From: Spirochaetia bacterium
Lineage (GTDB): Bacteria > Spirochaetota > Spirochaetia > PWKH01
NCBI GenBank assembly: GCA_007128345.1
Contig: SKXS01000036.1
Location: forward strand, 1 to 11,665
Length of the DNA stretch: 11,665 bases
Direction: 5' to 3'
Shown here: piece after piece, positions 6,004-11,665 of the stretch
Layout: each line of letters opens with the position of its first letter
How positions within the stretch are numbered: the first letter of the stretch is position 1
Notes under the pieces: generated by a model
What the model saw: only the letters and a program-made list of their open reading frames with translations
Told to the model about the DNA's origin: nothing
Databases searched by the model: none
Translations under genes and position numbers: made by a program

Positions 6004-6936
6004 CTATGTATGCATCTTCTTCAGCTGTGTAAGCACCCCAGGAGAGAATACTGCAAGCCCTGATTCAGGCAGTCTCAATGTAAGTTCAAGCCAGTTGGGG
6101 CTGCTGCTGAACAGCGGCGATAAGAGTTCCATACCTTCATCAGCATCGTCGCTTTGAAGCAGCGATATGCCGTGCCAGTAGAGCGCCTCCGGATTTCCTC
6201 CTAGGTGCTCCCTCGCTTTGGTAAACCATACTTTTGCAGCATCCGCATCACCATGCTCCATTGCTGAATCACCCCGCTCGAGCATCTCATACCCCCGGTA
6301 CAGTGTGAGCAGACGGGTTAATTCCGTGAGAGGATCGCTGTGATCTTCCACTCTGAGGTCAAGCACCTGATCTTCGCTTATATTCCCCGATGCCCTACAC
6401 TTCACCACGACCATCGCCGCTGACTGCTTCCCCCTGATATCTCCCCCTTCAGCTTCTGCAGCCTTGAGCGATCCCAGCAAGCGATCAGCGAGTGATCCAG
6501 GTGTACTGAGAAATGCATCTTCCATAGCCTGCCAGACCGTATTATTGAGCATCATGTTGGCCTGGACACTGTAGCATTCTCCCCTGCTATGCCCCGCTTC
6601 CCGAATACAGGAATCCCCTGTATGCGCTGCAGTATTCCCCATGGCATCAATGACAGCTGCTTGGCGGTAGGCGCTGCCGGCATCGCATTCCAGCAGTGAT
6701 TGCAGAACCTGATCTGCGTGTCGTCTTTGCCTGAGCTGAGATAAGCCGTCAGGACCGTACTGGCGGTTAACCAGCGATTGGGTGGCGACAACACCCGTAC
6801 CTGCTTCTGCCCAGAGAACTGCAGGCCCGACAGAGAAGAAGTGCGACTGCACCGCCCCGCCCATCTCCCCGGCTTCCCGGTCCATAGCTAATATGGAATA
6901 GGTTGCCGCCATCTCGAGTAATGATATGCTATGCAT
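6004..6936 (-). CDS. DUF1028 family protein (Ntn-hydrolase-like) with C-terminal TPR
   Basis: A 310-residue protein. The N-terminal half (about 10-200) has the DUF1028 pattern: TYSILAMDREAGEMGGAVQS (12-31), then VGPAVLWAEAGTGVVATQS (36-54), RQAAVIDAMGNTAAHTG (91-107), QANMMLNNTVWQAMEDAF (125-142) and QSAAMVVVKC (171-180). DUF1028 proteins have an Ntn-hydrolase-like fold; their substrate is not established to my knowledge. Residues about 214-280 resemble TPR helices (GDADAAKVWFTKAREHLG, NPEALYWHGISLLQS). The start at 6936 is chosen because TCGGAGG precedes it by 5 nt; the ATG at 6972 has no such site. No signal peptide is visible, so it is probably cytoplasmic. The membrane-protein gene follows on the same strand after 111 bp. 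Confidence 0.88.
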   Translation of the reverse strand: MHSISLLEMAATYSILAMDREAGEMGGAVQSHFFSVGPAVLWAEAGTGVVATQSLVNRQYGPDGLSQLRQRRHADQVLQSLLECDAGSAYRQAAVIDAMGNTAAHTGDSCIREAGHSRGECYSVQANMMLNNTVWQAMEDAFLSTPGSLADRLLGSLKAAEAEGGDIRGKQSAAMVVVKCRASGNISEDQVLDLRVEDHSDPLTELTRLLTLYRGYEMLERGDSAMEHGDADAAKVWFTKAREHLGGNPEALYWHGISLLQSDDADEGMELLSPLFSSSPNWLELTLRLPESGLAVFSPGVLTQLKKMHT

Positions 6937-6941
6937 GCTGT

Positions 6942-6946
6942 CCTCC
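6942..6946 (-). promoter_or_regulatory. Ribosome binding site deciding the DUF1028 start
   Basis: GGAGG on the minus strand, 5 nt before the ATG at 6936. This is a much better context than that of the in-frame ATG at 6972 and gives an N-terminus close to the usual DUF1028 beginning. Confidence 0.7.
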
Positions 6947-7049
6947 GATATGTCATTGGCTTTTCGTTTCATTAAGAATTTTGCGTCATGCAGAAGAAAA
7001 GTGCAATGCTGAATCTGCGGCTATTTGGACTTTTATCATATATGGTATA

Positions 7050-7067
7050 CATATCCCATGAGATATG
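7050..7067. promoter_or_regulatory. Inverted repeat in a divergent intergenic region, possible operator
   Basis: CATATC (7050-7055) and GATATG (7062-7067) form perfect 6-bp arms around a 6-bp centre, with ATAC/GTAT as weaker outer arms. The repeat overlaps promoter-like sequence for the SEC-C gene: TTGGAC (7025-7030) with TATACA (7046-7051) at a short 15-bp spacing, or a TATGAT at 7071-7076. The region is AT-rich, so short arms could arise by chance. Confidence 0.35.
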
Positions 7068-7108
7068 CAGTATGATATCTCTGATAAAACCATCTGAGAG
7101 GTATCCGT

Positions 7109-8224
7109 ATGGCTAAAACCATAGGCAGAAATGAACCATGCCCCTGCGGTTCGGGGAAAAAGTATAAGCGCTGCTGCGGCAGCGGTACAGCATATGCATC
7201 ACCTGAGGAAATCTTTGAATCCATGCACGATCATTTTGGTCAATCGGGATTACATGACGATAATCCTATGGATACCTTCCAGGAGATTCATGGTACGCCG
7301 AATGCAGCTACTGAAGAACTCCATAAATTTATGGAATATTTGAGCAGCATGAAGCATAGCCCCGGCAGCATTGATGAATTCAATACTCTGGCTGAATCAT
7401 ACATGAATGCAAAGAACCAGGCCTCAGTACCGAGTTTTCTAGGCTTAAGCCCTGTTCATTTGCATGAGATGATCAGCCAGGAGTTTGGTGCTGAAAACTC
7501 GGTATATGAGCTCAATCCCGATATTACGCCAGAGGACATCCCGGACATCCCGCTGCTGCACCACAGCCTGCTCATCCTGAACTACATACGGGTACATGGA
7601 AAGGTCAAGGCAACGGCATTGGGCAACCTGTCTCGTGCCGTGGTGCGCGACCTCTACCCCCAGGTCATAGACAGACTTAAAGTCCTGCTGAATAAAAAAC
7701 CTGAAGAGGTGATGAGCGAGATCGATGTTGCATCGCTGTATCTCGCACGGACCCTACTGCAGGATATGCACCTGATTACACAGCGCGGCAGTTTTTTCGC
7801 GCTTACTGAAGAGGGATACAGCATGCTTGATGCTTCCCTGCTCAGTGATTTATACAGGGAGCTCCTGGTTTTTTATCTGAATTATTTTGATGAATCCCAT
7901 ACACTGCGTTACGATTTTTATCAGGATCTTCGGATGCTCGTGAGAGATATTTTTCCTTTCTGCCTCTACATGCTGAAGCAGACGGCTGCAGAATCCCTCG
8001 AGCTTAACAAACTGGCCAGGCAATGCATAGATGCATTCCCTGACTTTTTTATACCAACCACCAGCGACAAAGAACAGCAGCATCTTGAGTATGCGTTGTC
8101 CCGGGAGATCATATCCATACCGAAAAAATTTGGGTTAGTCAAAGAGCTTCCGGAAGGGGATATCATGGCCACCCATTGCCGAATCACCCCGTTGTACGAC
8201 CGAGTAATCACTTGGAAGGTGTAG
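7109..8224 (+). CDS. SEC-C zinc-motif protein with winged-helix-like segments
   Basis: A 371-residue protein. The N-terminus carries a SEC-C motif, NEPCPCGSGKKYKRCCG (8-24), with Cys11, Cys13 and Cys22/Cys23 as the zinc ligands; this motif is best known from the end of SecA, where it binds SecB and ribosomes, but it is also found on many unrelated proteins. The rest looks helical with segments like winged helices: about 150-185 (HHSLLILNYIRVHGKVKATA), about 206-240 (ARTLLQDMHLITQRGSFFAL, TEEGYSML) and about 325-371 (KKFGLVKEL, RITPLYDRVI). That suggests nucleic-acid or ribosome contact, which is inference. It is not SecA: there are no ATPase motifs. GAGAGG lies 7 nt before the ATG. It is divergent from the DUF1028 gene and convergent with ridA, whose stop is only 9 bp away. 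Confidence 0.85.
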   Translation: MAKTIGRNEPCPCGSGKKYKRCCGSGTAYASPEEIFESMHDHFGQSGLHDDNPMDTFQEIHGTPNAATEELHKFMEYLSSMKHSPGSIDEFNTLAESYMNAKNQASVPSFLGLSPVHLHEMISQEFGAENSVYELNPDITPEDIPDIPLLHHSLLILNYIRVHGKVKATALGNLSRAVVRDLYPQVIDRLKVLLNKKPEEVMSEIDVASLYLARTLLQDMHLITQRGSFFALTEEGYSMLDASLLSDLYRELLVFYLNYFDESHTLRYDFYQDLRMLVRDIFPFCLYMLKQTAAESLELNKLARQCIDAFPDFFIPTTSDKEQQHLEYALSREIISIPKKFGLVKELPEGDIMATHCRITPLYDRVITWKV

Positions 8225-8233
8225 AGCAGCACT

Positions 8234-8617
8234 CTATTCAGGCATTACCTCAGCTATCGCATCCATCTCAATGGCGCAGCCGTAGTGGAGCTCCTTGACG
8301 GGGACGACCGTCCGGGCGGGATAGTGACTACCAAAAAAGTCTCCGTAGATTCTGTTTACCTGCTTCCAGTGAGTAATGTCAGTGATGTATATGGTGGTTC
8401 GAACGATTCCTTCCTTTGCTGAACCTGCGGCTTTCACGATTTCCTCTATCTGCTGCAGCACACGCCAAGTCTGCTCCTGAATCGTTCCGGGCTGCTTTGA
8501 CGGTTCGGCCGGATCTATCGGCAGCTGTCCTGAAACGTAGATTATATGTCCGCTGACTACTGCATGTGCGTAGTGTCCTCCCGGATTCGGTACATTGCGT
8601 GAAGTTATCTGACGCAT
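8234..8617 (-). CDS. ridA: RidA family (Rid/YjgF/UK114) enamine/imine deaminase
   Basis: A 127-residue protein, the normal RidA length. RidA proteins hydrolyse reactive enamine and imine intermediates such as 2-aminoacrylate, releasing ammonia, and act as trimers in the cytoplasm. Family features are YVSGQLPIDP (27-36), the helix beginning IQEQTWRVLQQIEEIVKAAG (46-65), VRTTIYITD (72-80), YPARTVVPV (99-107) and IEMDAIAEV (116-124). Arg102 is in the place of the substrate-binding arginine and Glu117 in the place of the catalytic-site glutamate. The usual GPYSQA near the N-terminus is here GHYAHA (14-19), seen in some Rid subgroups, so the exact substrate may differ. The start at 8617 follows AAGGAGG by 4 nt; the frame extends upstream to 8791, but that part only shadows the wzi-like gene. 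It lies 31 bp after the wzi-like stop and is probably co-transcribed. Confidence 0.92.
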   Translation of the reverse strand: MRQITSRNVPNPGGHYAHAVVSGHIIYVSGQLPIDPAEPSKQPGTIQEQTWRVLQQIEEIVKAAGSAKEGIVRTTIYITDITHWKQVNRIYGDFFGSHYPARTVVPVKELHYGCAIEMDAIAEVMPE

Positions 8618-8621
8618 GACT

Positions 8622-8628
8622 CCTCCTT
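8622..8628 (-). promoter_or_regulatory. Ribosome binding site deciding the ridA start
   Basis: AAGGAGG on the minus strand stands 4 nt before the ATG at 8617. It rules out the longer frame from 8791, whose added residues have no RidA similarity and lie inside the preceding gene. Confidence 0.8.
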
Positions 8629-8640
8629 GCATCTCATATG

Positions 8641-8661
8641 CCAGGTGTTCAGAACACCTGG
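8641..8661. promoter_or_regulatory. Perfect inverted repeat spanning the wzi-like stop codon
   Basis: Arms CCAGGTGTTC (8641-8650) and GAACACCTGG (8652-8661) are perfect 10-bp reverse complements around one base. The TGA stop of the wzi-like gene (8649-8651 on the minus strand) lies in its centre. In RNA it would be a 9-bp stem with a 3-nt loop, 23 nt before the ridA start. No T-run follows on the minus strand, so it is not a standard terminator. It may be an operator, an mRNA-processing or stability hairpin, or a weak attenuator. Confidence 0.75.
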
Positions 8662-10478
8662 AACGACAACGTGATGGTGTTTCGGTTCCCCGCTTCAAAA
8701 TCAGGACGCAGAGTGCCGCTGTAGTCGGTAAGCACAGTTCCCGTATGGTCCCGCATGAACTGGTAGACATACGAATAGGTGATGCCGGCACGAATTGGGA
8801 TAGGCAGCATGCCCTTGAGGTTCACATCAGCCGTGACTGAGGCTATGTGGTACCATTCATAGTCTCCGTCTGCCAAGAACTGCTTCCGCAGGTTTCCTAC
8901 ACTCTTTGCGTCTCCCCCAAGCCAATCGGGATAGGTCATAGCATCAGGCATGATCGAATCACCATCACTGTATGCCTTCAGCGGCATGTCGTAGAACCCG
9001 CCGTAATGTCCGTGCCGTATGAGCTGATAGCTGCCGGTCAAAAATATCCTGCCATGGGGAACCGCCTTCACCTTGACAAGCAGCTCATCAGAATTGGGAT
9101 CAAGGCGTGAAGCAATTCCGTACTGATCGCTGATGAAGCTCTGGTACGGTGCATCGTGGCGCAGCCAGGGGACTTCCGTCGGAGGGTGGGTGTAGGTAAA
9201 CGGTTCTATCTTTGTATATTGCACCAGAACGCTTCCGAACGGAACCCCGGGCAGCACGGTCCGGACGCCGGCCTGGATCGCAAAGAGGTTTCTTACACGC
9301 TCAAAGAAATCCGCAAAACTCGAAGGGCGGAACTCGTCCAGGTACCAGGTTCCGAAAAACTGTGCGTATCCAGGCACCTGTCCCCCGAGGGTAATCCCAC
9401 CGATGATATTGTCAAAATCACCGTTCATACCCTGATACAGTGACGAGAAGATCAGCGGATTGAGGTACCCAAGTTCGAACCGCTTCGGCCACACCACACC
9501 TTCGTGAACAGCCAGGTACGCCCAGGGAAACGGTCGCATTTCCACGTGCTTCTGAGTGAGCATCTGCTGGTATACCATGCCCTCACTCTTGCTGCCGTCG
9601 TTCTCCAGCGAACCTACCAGAACCGAGTAGTCCATCCAGTCGAAGATCTTCGCATTCACTTCGAATGCCAGGAAAGGCCTGGCCTGGCCTGAGAGTATGA
9701 TGCTGTCATCCCCAATCCCCCAGTTCCTCGGCACCCTGCTGAACCGCAGAGAGACGGTCCCGTCAAGGAACTCAGCGGCAAGTTCAGGAGTCATCCTGAA
9801 ACCAAGGTAGTAGGAAGGATCTATACCTCCCTGCTGGTAGTTGAACACGTCAAAGAGGTGATAGCGGTAGCTGTCCCACGGCTTAGTAAACGTATAGGGG
9901 GTAAACGCCGCATACTGGGTGGTTGTCCTGGGCATCCCGGCATGCCGGGTGTTATCGAGTTTGTGGATTCCAAAATCAGCTGAAAACCGGTAGGAAAGTA
10001 TCGGGTTTCTCAACGTATCAAACCTGCCGAGACTGCCGTCAAGGTATGTGTTGAGAAAAAGGACATGCCCTTCATAGGGATACGATTGATTGTCAGTAAA
10101 CGTGTAGCTTACATCACCCGTCACAGTGAGTCCCATGTCGGCCCTGAGAACCGGTGATTTGGAAGTGATGGATCCCGATTCCCACCAAGGCATGATCCTA
10201 CGATGCTGTTCCAGGTATGTTGTAAGCACGTGCTGCTCAGCTTTGCTGAGCGCCTCCCGCCGTTCCCAGAGAGATTCCAATGCAGCATTCACCTGAGTTC
10301 TGCTGTATGGCTTGACGCCGGGCATAGGATCGATAAGTCCCTTCAGCTGAGCCGCTTCCAGTATATCGTAGACCGGATCAGCAATAGGTACAGAGAGATA
10401 GTCTCCAGACCAGAGGAAAGGGACGGAGGAGACAAGCAGAATCAGCAGTATTACTAATCTAGGAAGAAGCTTGTTCAT
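8649..10478 (-). CDS. Wzi-like capsule-assembly family outer-membrane protein
   Basis: A 609-residue protein. Residues 1-24 are a signal peptide (MNKLLPRLVILLILLVSSVP...). An SLH/Wzi-type N-terminal helical segment follows at about 32-90 (ADPVYDILEAAQLKGLID, PYSRTQVNAALESLW). From about 115 the chain is a series of amphipathic beta strands and ends in LSFQVF, with a terminal aromatic residue of the sort recognised by the BAM barrel-assembly machine. Wzi-family marks include SRVPRNWGIGDDSIILSG (247-264), FELGYLNPLIFSSLYQGMNG (334-353), DNIIGGITL (356-364) and TWYLDEFRP (377-385). E. coli Wzi anchors group 1 capsule to the outer membrane; this protein belongs to the wider family and may bind another surface polysaccharide. 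No polysaccharide genes are next to it. It heads a unit with ridA and is divergent from the sugar-kinase gene. AAAGGGG lies about 10 nt before the start. Confidence 0.88.
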   Translation of the reverse strand: MNKLLPRLVILLILLVSSVPFLWSGDYLSVPIADPVYDILEAAQLKGLIDPMPGVKPYSRTQVNAALESLWERREALSKAEQHVLTTYLEQHRRIMPWWESGSITSKSPVLRADMGLTVTGDVSYTFTDNQSYPYEGHVLFLNTYLDGSLGRFDTLRNPILSYRFSADFGIHKLDNTRHAGMPRTTTQYAAFTPYTFTKPWDSYRYHLFDVFNYQQGGIDPSYYLGFRMTPELAAEFLDGTVSLRFSRVPRNWGIGDDSIILSGQARPFLAFEVNAKIFDWMDYSVLVGSLENDGSKSEGMVYQQMLTQKHVEMRPFPWAYLAVHEGVVWPKRFELGYLNPLIFSSLYQGMNGDFDNIIGGITLGGQVPGYAQFFGTWYLDEFRPSSFADFFERVRNLFAIQAGVRTVLPGVPFGSVLVQYTKIEPFTYTHPPTEVPWLRHDAPYQSFISDQYGIASRLDPNSDELLVKVKAVPHGRIFLTGSYQLIRHGHYGGFYDMPLKAYSDGDSIMPDAMTYPDWLGGDAKSVGNLRKQFLADGDYEWYHIASVTADVNLKGMLPIPIRAGITYSYVYQFMRDHTGTVLTDYSGTLRPDFEAGNRNTITLSFQVF

Positions 10479-10509
10479 TTACAGTATACCCCTTTATACG
10501 ATTTACTCC

Positions 10510-10538
10510 AGTATAGGAGCATATGCATGAATTATCAA
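10510..10538 (-). promoter_or_regulatory. Sigma70-type promoter of the wzi-like/ridA unit
   Basis: On the minus strand TTGATA (10533-10538), a 17-bp spacer and TATACT (10510-10515) predict a start near 10503 and a leader of about 25 nt. This is the best housekeeping-type promoter in the window. Confidence 0.65.
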
Positions 10539-10639
10539 AGGGTTGTACAGATATTTCACAAGCTGCCGCAAGGCATGCCATTATCCTCCGTCCCTTCAAT
10601 CTTTTCTGCCTCACACTTCTATGGTAGGATACCCCCGTA

Positions 10640-10645
10640 GGGAGG
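10640..10645 (+). promoter_or_regulatory. Ribosome binding site deciding the PfkB-kinase start
   Basis: GGGAGG stands 5 nt before the ATG at 10651, which begins with the typical PfkB opening MDVLCIG. The same frame is open from 10543, but those 36 residues are not kinase-like. A short CCC/GGG pairing (about 10632-10642) could partly hide this site. Confidence 0.7.
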
Positions 10646-10650
10646 AACCC

Positions 10651-11496
10651 ATGGATGTGCTGTGCATCGGTATGGCTACAGTTGATGTGATCCACTATGT
10701 TGATTCCACACCGGGTTCAAACGAGAAGTACGGGGCCAGGCAGACTAATGTATATGCCGGAGGTCCTGCCGCGAACGCCGCAATCACAATTGCCAAACTC
10801 GGAGGTTCAGCGCATCTTGTGAGCGCATTTGGCTGCGGGGCTCTTGCTTCGGTCATCAGGGAGGAGCTTGAGCTGTACGGGGTAACCTACACTGATATTG
10901 CACCAAATAGCGCCCAAACAGTCATCGCATCGGTTATTGTGAATATCCATACTGGTGACAGGACAGTAGTCGGTGTAAAACCCCAGCATGACCAGATGGA
11001 GATATCCGTATACCCCCAGGCATGTAATCCTGCAGCTGTACTTATTGACTCCTATCATACACTCGCAGCTGTAAGCTGCCTGGAACAGATTTCTGGCACA
11101 GAGGCTTTCGTAGTACTCGATGGGGGAAGCTGGAAACCCAGGCTAGCTGAAGTACTTCGTTTTGTAGACTACGCTGTATGTTCAGAGCATTTCCTTCCAC
11201 CTGAATGCAGTACTTTAAATGAAGCTGCTGAATACCTGCATGATCAGGGAATCCCCTTCGTATGCTTTACTCGCGGCGAACGGCCGATTATCGTATACCA
11301 AAGGGGAAAGAGCCCATTCATGTTTCCGGTAAAACATGCGCAGCAGGTCACAGATACCCTTGCCGCAGGAGATATCTTTCATGGAGCTTTCTGTTTGCGC
11401 ATGGTTTCAACCAACCGTGATGTGATGCGCTCACTTGCCTATGCCTCTGAAGTTGCCGCACGATCTGTCCGGGTGTCAGGTCCCCGTGACTGGTAA
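10651..11496 (+). CDS. PfkB/ribokinase-family carbohydrate kinase
   Basis: A 281-residue sugar kinase of the ribokinase/PfkB superfamily, which transfers the ATP gamma-phosphate to a sugar or nucleoside hydroxyl. Family features are VLCIGMATVDVIHYVD (3-18), the substrate-side signature AGGPAANAAITIAKLGG (36-52), the strand and loop FVVLDGGSWKP (153-163), CFTRGERP (205-212) and the C-terminal signature DTLAAGDIFHGAF (235-247). The last contains the anion hole and the catalytic base Asp241. The usual GAGD is AAGD here, a mild variation. The length is a little under the family's usual 300-330. The sugar cannot be named from sequence, and no catabolic or transport genes lie alongside except perhaps downstream beyond the window. 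It is divergent from the wzi-like gene; no clear promoter was found. Confidence 0.9.
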   Translation: MDVLCIGMATVDVIHYVDSTPGSNEKYGARQTNVYAGGPAANAAITIAKLGGSAHLVSAFGCGALASVIREELELYGVTYTDIAPNSAQTVIASVIVNIHTGDRTVVGVKPQHDQMEISVYPQACNPAAVLIDSYHTLAAVSCLEQISGTEAFVVLDGGSWKPRLAEVLRFVDYAVCSEHFLPPECSTLNEAAEYLHDQGIPFVCFTRGERPIIVYQRGKSPFMFPVKHAQQVTDTLAAGDIFHGAFCLRMVSTNRDVMRSLAYASEVAARSVRVSGPRDW

Positions 11497-11529
11497 ACCC
11501 CTGATAAACAGAGCGAAGGTATCCGAATC

Positions 11530-11665
11530 ATGGCCTCCAACAACACTGATATTTATGGTGCAGCCAGGCAAATGCTTTATAAGTATTCTGATGGAGTATG
11601 GAAAGAGTTGTGTAACATTGAATTAGGTAATGATTTTCGTGACATGGTGATTTTTGATAAGTTTG
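11530..11665 (+). CDS. 5' end of an unidentified gene, cut by the right edge
   Basis: An ATG at 11530 opens 45 codons that run to the window edge without a stop, beginning MASNNTDIYGAARQMLYKYS. GAAGG lies about 10 nt upstream, slightly far. It follows the kinase gene after 33 bp in the same frame and on the same strand, so co-transcription is likely. The visible residues match no family I recognise. Confidence 0.5.
   Translation, partial: MASNNTDIYGAARQMLYKYSDGVWKELCNIELGNDFRDMVIFDKF

Noticed and set aside
5831..6157. Plus-strand frame across the tandem repeat
   Set aside because: Its product is cysteine-rich repeat translation and the antisense of two real genes, with no start signal.
8225..8233. 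Bidirectional terminator between the SEC-C gene and ridA
   Set aside because: Only 9 bp separate the two stops and no hairpin with a T-run is visible.
8618..8791. N-terminal extension of RidA
   Set aside because: It is antisense-free but out-of-frame wzi-like coding sequence; the strong AAGGAGG and the RidA family start favour 8617.
9156..9443. Plus-strand open frames opposite the wzi-like gene (also 8847-9110 and 9504-9692)
   Set aside because: They are shadows of a barrel-protein gene on the other strand and have no ribosome sites or recognisable products.
1..11665. CRISPR array, insertion sequence, tRNA, rRNA or phage genes
   Set aside because: No regularly spaced repeats, transposase motifs, terminal inverted repeats, cloverleaf-like sequence or phage proteins were seen.

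Overview
This is an ordinary-density stretch of chromosome from a bacterium with an outer membrane. It holds about eleven complete genes plus a partial frame at each edge, on both strands, with no gap over 300 bases. Outer-membrane-type proteins (a Wzi-like barrel with a terminal aromatic residue and a signal-peptide protein with a beta-rich domain) support a diderm cell. A free-living spirochaete-like host would fit the gene mix and mid-range base composition, but that is only an impression: there is no rRNA or other phylogenetic marker here. I see no mobile element, CRISPR array, tRNA or rRNA.

Left part (about 120-2740, + strand): an ECF sigma factor, a very short one-helix membrane protein in the anti-sigma position, and a large membrane-anchored protein with TPR, carboxypeptidase-regulatory-like and FnIII-like domains form one transcription unit. 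It is preceded by a near-perfect ECF-type promoter (GGAACCT-N16-TCTAA), which suggests autoregulation and fixes the sigma start at 194. I infer an envelope-sensing module.

Middle (2829-6936): a peroxiredoxin-like thioredoxin-fold protein with its own sigma70-type promoter; then a secreted protein joining a beta-rich N-terminal domain to a complete glycerophosphodiester phosphodiesterase domain. Its 3' end overlaps by 84 bp the 3' end of an unrecognised polytopic membrane protein on the other strand, which carries a clear internal duplication. Upstream of that gene, on the same strand, is a DUF1028 Ntn-hydrolase-like protein with a TPR tail.

Right part (7109-11665): a SEC-C zinc-motif protein with winged-helix-like segments; convergent to it, a wzi-like outer-membrane gene followed by ridA, with a perfect inverted repeat straddling the wzi-like stop codon; divergent from that, a PfkB-family sugar kinase; and the start of an unidentified frame cut by the window edge.

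The most interesting items are the ECF module with its self-promoter, the beta-domain/GDPD fusion, the duplicated membrane protein and the palindrome between the wzi-like gene and ridA. None is proof of a new system. I found no recognisable defence or mobile cassette.
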